Assembly (NCBI GenBank): GCA_039714535.1 | Contig: JBDLJC010000031.1 | Coordinates: 1-40,408, forward strand | DNA from: JAGXFP01 sp039714535 | GTDB lineage: Bacteria > Desulfobacterota > Desulfobulbia > Desulfobulbales > JAGXFP01 | Reading direction: 5' to 3' | Length of the DNA: 40,408 nt | Shown here: positions 24,401 to 32,413 of the stretch, in pieces | How the letters are laid out: each line of letters opens with the position of its first letter | Numbering within the stretch: the stretch's first letter is position 1 | Notes under the pieces: generated by a model | The model's database searches: none | Seen by the model: only the letters and a program-made list of their open reading frames with translations | What the model was told of the DNA's origin: nothing | Made by a program: the position numbers and the translations under genes

Positions 24401-27400
24401 GAAGTGGCCGGGACAGAGGCAGCCTTTGGGCCATTGGTCTGTACGGATCGAGAGCCGACCCTCTCGAATGACCTCGGTACGTTGACTATCACTTCAGCCA
24501 GTCCTACAACTACGGTGACTAATCCTGAGTATGTCGACAGTGAGCCGCTCAGTCAGGCCACAATTACCAGAGACTACAGCTTCGGCCCGACTATGGGCCA
24601 GGTTCTGCTGGACGGCGTTGATATTACTGCCGGTGGAACTCCCCTTGGCGCCATCGATTCCTGGACCGATGAATCCATTACCGTCACCCTGGACACCTTG
24701 TCGGCTGCCACCGGTGTGCTGACGGTGGTTAGGCCTGATAACGGCCTGGTCTCCGAGAGCGGTTTCACCTTGACCATCACCCCTTGTGATTCAGCGGTTC
24801 CCGGTGAAGTGGTCCATTTTGTCTCCAACGGTGGTGTTTATCCGAATACCCCGATCCAGGACGCCATTGATGATCCTGGTACGAATCCTGGCGATCTCAT
24901 CCTGGTCGGCGCGGGTTCGTATGATGAAAACGTGATTATGCATAAACCGGTCCGGTTACAGGGCGCCGGCGTTGGCGTTACCTCGATCCAGGCCAATCCG
25001 ACTCCGGCCGAGCGGCTGACTGCGTGGCATGACAAGGTGCGGACCTTACTCGGCACCCCCGGCATAGATCCATTCACAGCCAATGAGGCCCCGGGCATTA
25101 TGGTGCTGGATACGCCGGCTTCTGATTTCACTGCTACTCCATCCCTTATAGACGGGTTGACGGTCAGCGGCTCAATTGCCGGCAGCGGCATCTATGTCTA
25201 TCGCGATATCCATAATCTGGTGATCAGCAATAACGAGATTTTTAATAACCAGGGGATTTTTGCCGGTGGTATTGTGATCGGCACCCCGGATACCGGCGTT
25301 GGCGCTAACAATGTTGGTCTTGAAATCCGCGGCAACCGGATCGCCAAAAACGGCGGCATCCAGGGAGCCGGCGGCCTTGCCATTTACAGTGGCGCTGACG
25401 GGTATCTGGTTGAAGACAATCTGATCATTGGTAATTTCTCCCGCTTCAGCGGCGCCGGTATTGCCCATGTCGGCCTGAGCGACGGCGGTGTGATCAAAAA
25501 TAACCGCATCTTGTTTAACGAGGTTTTTTACGGGTTATTGCTGACCGGCGCCGGAGACGGCGGCGGTATCTATCTCGCCGGAGAGGTAATCGGCTCCGAT
25601 GGCGATGGCGCTGGTTCCGTGACCGTCGAAGGCAACCTGATTCAGGGCAACCTGGCCGGTTCCGGCGATGGCGGCGGTCTCAGGACCTTTGCCTTTAATG
25701 CTTCCGATGTCATCGACAATCCCGGTGTCCCCGCAAACTGGCATTCGTTGACCATCACCAATAATATCATTGCCAATAATGTGGCGGGACAATCCGGTGG
25801 CGGCATCTTCCTGCAAGACACGGCCAATGCCACGATTGTCAATAACACCATTGTTAACAACGACAGCACGGCCACCAGCGCCCTGTCCTTTGACGTCGGG
25901 CTGAGCAGTTCCACGCCGCGGCCGGCCGGGCTGGTGGTAACCGCGCACAGTCCGGAACTGGCCCTTGCCAGCACCGAGGCTTTTCCGCACCCGCTCCTGC
26001 AGAACAATATCATCTGGCATAACCGCTCCTTTTACAGCGATGCGACCAGAAAGGTCAACCAGGGGGATGTGGTTTTTCATGACTACTGGGATCTGGCGGT
26101 CGTGAACACCACCACCGCCTCCGACCAGATGGATATTTCATATTCCGTGCTCTCCAGTCTGAGCGGGCCAAACGGCGAAGTTTATAGTGATGCCCTTGAC
26201 AACAACAGGACCGATGATCCGGCCTTTGTTCACTACGTCACTAACGAGCTGTTCTCCGCGGCGGTCATTGATGAAGGGGGCAATGCCATCTCGGTCCGGT
26301 TTACCCCGCTGTTTGAGAACTCGGTCGATTATCACCTGACCGACTGCTCTCCGCTGGTAGACGCGGGTGTTGACAATGCTGACACTCCCATCGTTGATTT
26401 TGACGGAGATGCTCGTCCCGATGTCACTGTCAGCGATATCGGCGCCGATGAGTATATCGCCACCCAGACCGTTTACCCGGCCCTGACCCTGTTGAGCCCG
26501 GTGGGCGGGGAGATCATCGTCTCCGGTTCCGAGTACAATATATCCTGGGGCGCCCCGACCGGAGCTGGGATTGATAGTTTCGAGCTCTACTATTCGTTGG
26601 ACGGCGGCACCACGTGGACCCTGATCGACACCGTTGCCGATCCGACCGCAGGCTGTTATCTCTGGCAGATTGAGGAGGAGATCCAGGCCAATGACCAGGT
26701 TCTGGTTCGGGTGGTTGCTCTTGATGACACCGCAGCCGTTGTCGATACCGTTACCTCCGCTTCGGGGGTCACCATTGACATCAATGCCCTGATCAGTCCT
26801 AACGGCGGCGAGACCCTGATTTATGATGCGGCCAGCCCGACGGATACTTATCAAATCAGCTGGCTGAACCCTTATGCCACTGAGTTGACCGATGAAATCA
26901 GCCTCTGGTACCAGGTCAATAATGGCCTGTGGACCCTGATTGCGACGGGTTTAGCGGGAGATGCCACAAGCTATGACTGGACAATCCCACCGGTGACCGC
27001 TCAGATGGATGAGTACCGGATAAGGTTGATTATCGCTGACAGTACTTTTGTCAACCGGCTGGTTGATATCAGCGACAACCCGTTCTTTATCCAGCCCGCC
27101 CCGGTTATTGCGCCGGTCGTACCTCCGGTCGGCCCTGCTGATGATCCTGTTGTTGGCGCTGAACCTCCTGTTCCGGATATCACCGGGGCCGGGATTAACT
27201 TCCAGTGCCCGGATGCAACCGGCGGTCTCGCCTCACTCAGCGTTGTTGTCGATGACGGCATGTATCGGGCCGATGATGGTGAAATTACCAACCCCGCCAA
27301 GCCACAGCAGGTCTGCCTGCACCTGGCCGCCGGTGACGGCTTTGCGATGATGGCTGATGGTGTTGGCCAGTACATGTTCGGCTTCAGTAATGTTACCGGC

Positions 27401-28345
27401 ATCGCCGATGAAGCGGTCATGAATATGTGGGACGATTTGACTGCCCCGGGTGGTGTGCTGGCGAGTAATTTCCCGTCGCCGCTGCTCAAATTCAAAGAGG
27501 GTGACGAGGTCTATCTTACCCTGACCAATGTCGGGATGATGATGCGACCGGATCTTTTTGATCCCCACACCGTCCATTGGCATGGTTTTCGTAATGCCGC
27601 TTCGATCTTCGACGGGGTGCCCGAGGCCTCGATCTCCATCAATATGGGTTCCAGCCTGACCTATTACTACAAGGCGGCTGAGCCAGGCACCTTCATGTAC
27701 CATTGTCATGTCGAGGCCAGCGAACATATGCAGATGGGGATGCTCGGCAACCTCTATGTGACCCCGGCCCAGGATGGGACTGCAATCAATGGTTTCAGTC
27801 AGTTCGCCTATAACGATGGTGACGGCTCCACCGGCTATGACCACGAGGTCTATCTGCAGCTCGCCTCATTTGACCCTGACTTCCATAATGCCAGCGAGAA
27901 CACCCAGCCCTTGCCGTTTGCCGAGATGGAAGACCGTTATCCGATGATCAATGGCCGGGGCTATCCGGACACGATCAATCCCGGCAATATAAGCAATGCG
28001 GAGGGATACGAGTCGCAGAGGGACCATTCAATCATTACGGCCCCTGTCACTGCCGGTCAGAAAATCCTGTTGCGGGTTTCCAGTCTTTCAACCACCGCTT
28101 TCCACACCCTTACGGTGTTGGGAATTCCGATGCAGATTGTTGGCCAGGGTTCGCGGCAACTGGGCGTAGATCAATATCGCCAGGTTAACTCGGTAACCCT
28201 TGGCGGCGGCCAGGCGTTTGATGTCCTTCTGGATACCACGGGCGTGGCGCCCGGGACCTATTTTGTCTATGTTACAAATTTGGACAATCTTGCCAACCAC
28301 GGTGAGGATTTCGGCGGCATGATGACTGAAATTGTAATTCAATAA
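21401..28345 (+). CDS. Giant secreted protein (2314 aa) with SdrD-like, beta-helix, Kre9-like and C-terminal multicopper oxidase domains
   Basis: GGAGG precedes the ATG. A signal peptide covers about residues 1-33. SdrD-B/carboxypeptidase-like modules follow (e.g. GNVYLDDNENGIRDAGEAGL near 425). Calcium-type loops DSNGDSIIDD and DRNGNSVFDPGD lie near 625-670, and an IPT/TIG-like stretch near 1040-1130. A right-handed parallel beta-helix spans about 1137-1510 (many ITNNIIANN-like turns). Two Kre9/KNH-like repeats start near 1692 and 1796 (LLSPVGGEIIVSG and ISPNGGETLIY). A Pro-rich linker leads to two cupredoxin domains. The first holds HWHGF (H2059, H2061) and HCHVEASEHMQMGM (H2101, C2102, H2103, H2109, M2114), the signature of type 1 and type 2/3 copper binding. 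The second has only degenerate FHTLTV and GGMM. The protein probably acts outside the cell or on its surface. Confidence 0.85.
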   Translation: MKNKATKIFPKRVRLVCLLALALTLGWQTAASGFTLNVVDHAGAPIANGFRWLLEEDNTNMPVIPTPGEAVTATKSVSLDIHKSYAPVAASGISATDNTVITPPDLNGLYILSVLPSTGYSVGGATISGNPTTVTVVVHSLPIPTSQISILIFQDHAPINNVPDDGEIGLAGASVTLHDAAGQLMQDGFGNPLGTEYNTGAPCDTDFDPDPASPTTCVTLLGNGSVITPASGEVVIKNLTPGKYGVVVTPPAAAAPGQWVQTSTIEGTRTVDAWVKADEPELYVEGFGTGFYHAFIGFVNPDALPGFAVGGTGKITGNLRYNHFDRPPANQGFHIGPPVKDCWVGVNDPVSGQGLYAAPCFDGIVGGDPNVEIPSSFSIPAVPPGTYQLVSWDKPIDALFGFKTVTMPATGDLNLGTVLAFRWFGSLLGNVYLDDNENGIRDAGEAGLAEQNINIRFRDGTIYQAQATDIFGGYALEEVFPFFKWLVVEVDFARFKATGMTAAVDHGGAIPGGFDENNPWGPLPFLPTFDQLNPQPQAADNPNTGNNFSRTETGEVLTQAMHLFLNQTNVIDWGKQTYTGTENGGVSGVVMYAVTRAENDPRFAAGEEWEPGIPRVQMNLYMDSNGDSIIDDLNSDGGPTLADVDNYPFANFPGAEDVDRNGNSVFDPGDAVSITTTDSWNDNPPSGCVQTLPIVHGQPIPECADSFGTWNQVRPGVFDGGYAFNSYYPGGIASGSNEINGLPSGQIFIVEATTPPGYLLLKEEDKNVDFGDLLQPSTQLLAPVCVGDGHLVPTLLSFQTDDDGAPLDGLVFEDLIPSPFGGETRPLCDRKQIGLNAQENAAADFFFFTKVPKAARAVGFVNNDLSAEFNQGSPNFGEKAAPAWIPVSFRDWKGNELTRVYTDEFGGYNAMLPSTYSVNVPSPTGVAPNMITLVLNDPYLPDGSLDPNHSPDYSVTAWTFQYEAGRTSYLDTPIVPVASFVNFPAGNLDAEPADGTPVITEVAGTEAAFGPLVCTDREPTLSNDLGTLTITSASPTTTVTNPEYVDSEPLSQATITRDYSFGPTMGQVLLDGVDITAGGTPLGAIDSWTDESITVTLDTLSAATGVLTVVRPDNGLVSESGFTLTITPCDSAVPGEVVHFVSNGGVYPNTPIQDAIDDPGTNPGDLILVGAGSYDENVIMHKPVRLQGAGVGVTSIQANPTPAERLTAWHDKVRTLLGTPGIDPFTANEAPGIMVLDTPASDFTATPSLIDGLTVSGSIAGSGIYVYRDIHNLVISNNEIFNNQGIFAGGIVIGTPDTGVGANNVGLEIRGNRIAKNGGIQGAGGLAIYSGADGYLVEDNLIIGNFSRFSGAGIAHVGLSDGGVIKNNRILFNEVFYGLLLTGAGDGGGIYLAGEVIGSDGDGAGSVTVEGNLIQGNLAGSGDGGGLRTFAFNASDVIDNPGVPANWHSLTITNNIIANNVAGQSGGGIFLQDTANATIVNNTIVNNDSTATSALSFDVGLSSSTPRPAGLVVTAHSPELALASTEAFPHPLLQNNIIWHNRSFYSDATRKVNQGDVVFHDYWDLAVVNTTTASDQMDISYSVLSSLSGPNGEVYSDALDNNRTDDPAFVHYVTNELFSAAVIDEGGNAISVRFTPLFENSVDYHLTDCSPLVDAGVDNADTPIVDFDGDARPDVTVSDIGADEYIATQTVYPALTLLSPVGGEIIVSGSEYNISWGAPTGAGIDSFELYYSLDGGTTWTLIDTVADPTAGCYLWQIEEEIQANDQVLVRVVALDDTAAVVDTVTSASGVTIDINALISPNGGETLIYDAASPTDTYQISWLNPYATELTDEISLWYQVNNGLWTLIATGLAGDATSYDWTIPPVTAQMDEYRIRLIIADSTFVNRLVDISDNPFFIQPAPVIAPVVPPVGPADDPVVGAEPPVPDITGAGINFQCPDATGGLASLSVVVDDGMYRADDGEITNPAKPQQVCLHLAAGDGFAMMADGVGQYMFGFSNVTGIADEAVMNMWDDLTAPGGVLASNFPSPLLKFKEGDEVYLTLTNVGMMMRPDLFDPHTVHWHGFRNAASIFDGVPEASISINMGSSLTYYYKAAEPGTFMYHCHVEASEHMQMGMLGNLYVTPAQDGTAINGFSQFAYNDGDGSTGYDHEVYLQLASFDPDFHNASENTQPLPFAEMEDRYPMINGRGYPDTINPGNISNAEGYESQRDHSIITAPVTAGQKILLRVSSLSTTAFHTLTVLGIPMQIVGQGSRQLGVDQYRQVNSVTLGGGQAFDVLLDTTGVAPGTYFVYVTNLDNLANHGEDFGGMMTEIVIQ

Positions 28346-28378
28346 TAAGATTCTGAGTCTCTGGTACGGAGGATGACT

Positions 28379-29707
28379 ATGTATAATTTTAGAAACGGAT
28401 ACCGAAAATGGGTGGTGCTGCTTGCGGCTTTGTTGCCGCTGGTCTTCTCGACCACGGCCCAGGCGGTGATTGAGGGAATTAGCGGTGCTGCCGGAACCCC
28501 AGTCTTCAACTTGCGGGCCAAGTCCGGTCATATCAGTACCGGGGATGGCAGCAGTGTGCTGTTCTGGGGTTATGGTGATGATGGCGGCCCTATCGGCGTC
28601 CAGTATCCCGGCCCGACCATGATGGTTAACGAGGGAGATCTGGTCACCGTAAATCTGGTCAATGAGCTTAGCGAGGCAACCTCCATTGTCTTCCCGGGCC
28701 AGGAGGTGACCGCCAGCGGCGGCGTGCCGGGCCTGTTGACCAGGGAAGCGCCGCCCGACCGTTTGACCACGGTAACCTATACCTTTACCGCCAACCAGCC
28801 CGGCACGTTCACCTACTATAGTGGCACCCGGCCGGATCTGCAGGTGGAAATGGGAATGGTCGGAGCGCTTATTGTTTATCCTGCTACGGCTAATACCGCC
28901 TATGGTGATGCTCGTTCAGCCTATGATTACGAGTATCTTTTTCTGCTGACCGAAATGGATCCCCTGATCCATGATCAGGTTGAATTCGGCCAGATGAGCT
29001 CTGTTAATACCGCAACCGCCAAACCGGTTCTCTGGTTTATCAATGGCCGCAACGGCCCGGATACCCTGGGTAACGTTGGTGATCCGACCCTGCCGACCCA
29101 GCCCTATAACATTATCCCGCGCCTCAATCCTGGTGGACGGTTGTTGTCCAGGGTTATCGGGGCCGGCCGGGATTTGCACCCATTCCATTTCCACGGCAAC
29201 AACTTCGATCTGATTGCCAGGGATGGCCGCTTCCTTGAAAGCGCTCCCGCTGCCCAGAAGAATGGCGAGGTTGGTATCTTGCCGGACCTGGCGGTTTCCG
29301 ATTTTACCCTGACCGTGGCCCCCGGCGCCACCTATGACACGATCTTCACTTGGACCGGCAAGGACCTGGGCTGGGATATTTACGGCGATGGGGCCACCCA
29401 TACCTGCACTCCTGATATCAATGGCTTCGATTTCACCACCTATGAGTGGTGTGATGACCATAATAAACCGTTCCCGGTGACCCTGCCCAGCACCGGTGAC
29501 ATTACTCCGGGCGCGATGTACAGCGGCAGCCCATTTCTAGGCGCGGCCGGCTTTTTACCGCCGGGTGAGGGCGGCAATAATCCCAATAGCGGTTTCTTTT
29601 ACATGTGGCACTCCCATAATGAAAGAGAGATTATCAACTTTGACATATTTCCCGGCGGCATGTTGACCTTCCTGATTGTCGAGCCGCCTAATGTCGTTAT
29701 CCCTTAG
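28379..29707 (+). CDS. Multicopper-oxidase family protein with C-terminal HPFHFH and HSH motifs
   Basis: 442 residues. The ATG at 28379 lies 6 bases after GGAGG; the ATG at 28373 abuts that site and is less likely. The signal peptide ends near AQA. The N-terminal cupredoxin lacks copper histidines (SIVFPGQ where HWHG is expected, YYSGTRPDLQVEMGM where HCH is expected). The C-terminal domain has HPFHFHGN (H267, H270, H272) and WHSHNERE...FPGGM (H411, H413, M428). Ser412 stands where the type 1 copper Cys would be. The HSHNERE...PGGM form recalls OmpB-like deltaproteobacterial MCOs, from memory. It lies 33 bases after the giant protein and 18 before the next gene. A heteromeric oxidase with its neighbours is an inference. 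Confidence 0.8.
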   Translation: MYNFRNGYRKWVVLLAALLPLVFSTTAQAVIEGISGAAGTPVFNLRAKSGHISTGDGSSVLFWGYGDDGGPIGVQYPGPTMMVNEGDLVTVNLVNELSEATSIVFPGQEVTASGGVPGLLTREAPPDRLTTVTYTFTANQPGTFTYYSGTRPDLQVEMGMVGALIVYPATANTAYGDARSAYDYEYLFLLTEMDPLIHDQVEFGQMSSVNTATAKPVLWFINGRNGPDTLGNVGDPTLPTQPYNIIPRLNPGGRLLSRVIGAGRDLHPFHFHGNNFDLIARDGRFLESAPAAQKNGEVGILPDLAVSDFTLTVAPGATYDTIFTWTGKDLGWDIYGDGATHTCTPDINGFDFTTYEWCDDHNKPFPVTLPSTGDITPGAMYSGSPFLGAAGFLPPGEGGNNPNSGFFYMWHSHNEREIINFDIFPGGMLTFLIVEPPNVVIP

Positions 29708-29725
29708 CTAAACAGAGGACTGAAT

Positions 29726-31681
29726 ATGAAAAAAAATGTGAGAAAAAGAATATTCACAACCCTCCTGGCGGTAACGCTGAGTTGGGGGATAATGGTTCCT
29801 TTCGCAGCGGCTGTGGACATGGTGGCAGAATCCACTACAGTTACCATGCCGGGCGGTGAGGTGGTGACCATGTGGGGTTATGCAGTCCCTGCTGAACCGG
29901 CCTATGACACGGCTTTTGGGCCTAACGGGCCGCCGGTAATCAAACTTACTGCCGGGGCTACCCTTACTATCAACCTGACCAACAACCTGGCCGAGGAGAC
30001 TTCAATAGTCATCCCAGGGCAGCAGGCTACCGAGACGAACGCCATGGTGCCGACCTGGACCGACGGGACAACCGGTAACCGGGGGGTATTGCCAGCAAAT
30101 TTGCTCAAGAGAGTTCGCTCTTTTACCCATGAGGCGGCAGCCGCAGGCAGTGATACATATTCCTGGGGGCCTCTAAAAGCCGGCACCTACCTGATCCAGA
30201 GCGGCACCCATCCGGCTGTCCAGGTGCAGATGGGTCTCTATGCGGTGTTGATCGTCGATGAGGTCGCCGATGCTGAGGCGTATCCCGGCATAGCCTATAG
30301 CAATGAGGTGACCCTGCTTTTCAGTGAAATCGACCCATATCTACATGCTGCGGTTGCCGGAGGGACCTATGGGAGCACTTACGTGAACACCATGCAGGAA
30401 GGTTACCGGCCCCGTTATTTTCTGATCAACGGTCAGCCATATTCAGCGGACCGTTCGCCGATTGCAGCCGGAGTGGACACCGATACCACTATATTGCGCT
30501 TCCTCAACGCCGGTCTGCGGGACCGGGAGCCCATTGTCCAGGGCGGGGTAATGAGCGTGGTGGCTGAAGATGGCAATCCTACCCCCTTTGCCGGGGCAGT
30601 TCAGCAATATTCAATCGATCTGGCGCCGGGTAAAACCATGGACGCTACGTTCAGCCCGTTAGCGGCCTTCAATGGTTATGTCCCGGTTTATGATCGTCGT
30701 CTGGGCCTGAGCAATGATGGCGCCAGTCCCGGCGGGATGGTGGCCATGCTGGAGATCGGTCCTGCCACCCATACCCTGGACGTAGTTGTTGATCCGCTTG
30801 GCACCGGTACCGGGAATATCCGGATGGTCGGCGCTCCCGGCGGCATTGATACTGCCACACTTATACCTGACAGTACCGAGGACCTGCTGGCCGGCACTGA
30901 AGTAACTCTGCACGGCACCGGCGCTCCCGGCTCAACTTTGACCGGTTGGACAGTCCTGGATAGCGGCGGGCTACCGACCCTTGAATGCCAAAAGGACCCA
31001 TTGACTGATCCTGACCCGTATGGCGACTGCGTGGTAGTAATGGATCAAAACAAAACCGTGACCGCCACCTTTACCAGCTATCCGGCGGTAACCTTGATTG
31101 GCCCGAATGGCGGTGAGACCATTGCCGGCGGCTCCGGTTATACCATTGCCTGGGGCGCTCCGGCCGATGCCGTGACCTTTACCCTGGGTTATTCCTTCGG
31201 AGCCGGCAGTCCCTGGAAGACCATAGCTACCGGGGTAACCGGTGATAGGTATGTCTGGGTAATTCCGGAAACCGTCCCCAATCATGGTGATTTATACGTG
31301 GCGGTTATCGGCTACGACGCCACAGGTGCGTTGGTTGGTAAGGACACCTCGGATGTTGCGGCGCAACGGAACTCTATTGCTTTAACCACCCCGAGCGCCA
31401 GCGGTATAGTCTTGAGCGCCAGCGGCGACGTTACCTATGATATTACCTGGGCCAGCAGTATGGTGTCCGGGACCGTTGCGAATATAGGTATCTGGTATCA
31501 GACCGCGCCGGGGATGGGCTGGAAACTGATAACCGTTTTGGCCAATGATACTGGTTCTTATACCTGGACGATTCCCGTCGAGACCACAACTGAGGCCTTG
31601 GTGGGCGTTATCTTCTATGATGCCCTGGGCGAAGTTTTGTATCTGGATGTGAGTGATAATGTTTTTGAGATGGCCCCGTAA
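29726..31681 (+). CDS. MCO-like pseudo-oxidase with Kre9-like repeats
   Basis: 651 residues with AGAGGA before the ATG and a signal peptide ending near AAA. The N-terminal half is the same family as the gene upstream (TINLTNNLAEETSIVIPGQ and HPAVQVQMGLYAVLIV match its SIVFPGQ and VQVEMGM segments). Every copper motif is gone: REPIVQGG replaces HPFHFHG, and the last domain ends SPGGMVAML without HSH. An InlB-B-like repeat (about 355-450) and two Kre9/KNH-like modules follow (GPNGGETIAGGSGYTIAWG; VTYDITWAS). The latter are shared with the giant protein, suggesting both sit in one surface complex. It is probably structural or binds another metal or ligand. The operon terminator follows. Confidence 0.8.
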   Translation: MKKNVRKRIFTTLLAVTLSWGIMVPFAAAVDMVAESTTVTMPGGEVVTMWGYAVPAEPAYDTAFGPNGPPVIKLTAGATLTINLTNNLAEETSIVIPGQQATETNAMVPTWTDGTTGNRGVLPANLLKRVRSFTHEAAAAGSDTYSWGPLKAGTYLIQSGTHPAVQVQMGLYAVLIVDEVADAEAYPGIAYSNEVTLLFSEIDPYLHAAVAGGTYGSTYVNTMQEGYRPRYFLINGQPYSADRSPIAAGVDTDTTILRFLNAGLRDREPIVQGGVMSVVAEDGNPTPFAGAVQQYSIDLAPGKTMDATFSPLAAFNGYVPVYDRRLGLSNDGASPGGMVAMLEIGPATHTLDVVVDPLGTGTGNIRMVGAPGGIDTATLIPDSTEDLLAGTEVTLHGTGAPGSTLTGWTVLDSGGLPTLECQKDPLTDPDPYGDCVVVMDQNKTVTATFTSYPAVTLIGPNGGETIAGGSGYTIAWGAPADAVTFTLGYSFGAGSPWKTIATGVTGDRYVWVIPETVPNHGDLYVAVIGYDATGALVGKDTSDVAAQRNSIALTTPSASGIVLSASGDVTYDITWASSMVSGTVANIGIWYQTAPGMGWKLITVLANDTGSYTWTIPVETTTEALVGVIFYDALGEVLYLDVSDNVFEMAP

Positions 31682-31757
31682 GCATCTTCCGGAAGAAGCT
31701 TTTTGCTGGCCTGGAGGTAACAGCCCGAAATGGTAGTTATTCCAGTAACAAATGACT

Positions 31758-31791
31758 AAAAAAGGGCAGGATATGCATCCTGCCCTTTTTT
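31758..31791 (+). terminator. Strong intrinsic terminator of the MCO operon
   Basis: A near-perfect palindrome: AAAAAGGGCAGGAT pairs with ATCCTGCCCTTTTTT around ATGC. It lies 76 bases after the MCO-like gene and only 17 bases before the start codon of the next gene. Confidence 0.92.
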
Positions 31792-31808
31792 ATGGAGAAA
31801 CTCTTTAC

Positions 31809-32399
31809 ATGTTAGAATGGCGCCTGATCAGTTTTTCCCGAGGTTTGCAGATGCTCCTGCTGGTTGTGCTTTTTGTGGGGCTGACTGCCTGTACTACTCT
31901 TAACTCTGCAGAAAAAAAGACCGTCTTTGCGCCGCCTGATATCAACCAGCGCACGGCCATCTCTGCAAAACGGTGTCCCCCTTTTGCAGACAGTGACAGG
32001 CTGGCGCTTGAAGAAGGCGCCGCCAGCGCCGGGGAAGCGGCTGGTAGCATCGGAGAGCCGCTTTGTCCTCCCGCAGATGGATTGGGCATAAAGATAACCG
32101 GAATTCAATGGTCGGCGGCTGGGTACATGTTGAATTTTCGTTATACGGTGATCAACCCGGCAGAGGCGCTGCCGATGTTTGATCGGTCCGTAATTCCATA
32201 CCTTGTCCATGAAAAAAGCGGGGCCCGATTCATGGTGCCGAGCCCGGCCAAATTAGGTCCGTTTCGGACCACCGGCGCCCCGGAAGAAGGACGCATTTAT
32301 TACACGATGTTTGCCAATCCCGGGCGCTATGTGCAGCAGGGAGATCTGGTTACCGTTGTGGTTGGTGAGCATCGCTTTGAACATCTAACCGTAAAATAA
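31809..32399 (+). CDS. Lipoprotein of unknown function
   Basis: 196 residues from the ATG at 31809 with GGAG upstream. The frame open from 31752 begins inside a terminator, and a shorter start at 31851 (GAGG at 8 bases) is also possible. The signal peptide ends in a lipobox GLTAC. The mature part has Cys in KRCPPF and EPLCPP, an Ala/Gly/Glu-rich linker, and a single compact domain (GIKITGIQWSAAGYMLNFRY; then YYTMFANPGRYVQQGDLVTV). This resembles beta-rich periplasmic domains; I recognise no named family. It lies 14 bases before the protease gene and is probably co-transcribed with it. A role as a chaperone or anchor for the protease or the MCOs is only a guess. Confidence 0.7.
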   Translation: MLEWRLISFSRGLQMLLLVVLFVGLTACTTLNSAEKKTVFAPPDINQRTAISAKRCPPFADSDRLALEEGAASAGEAAGSIGEPLCPPADGLGIKITGIQWSAAGYMLNFRYTVINPAEALPMFDRSVIPYLVHEKSGARFMVPSPAKLGPFRTTGAPEEGRIYYTMFANPGRYVQQGDLVTVVVGEHRFEHLTVK

Positions 32400-32413
32400 T
32401 AAATGACAACCCT

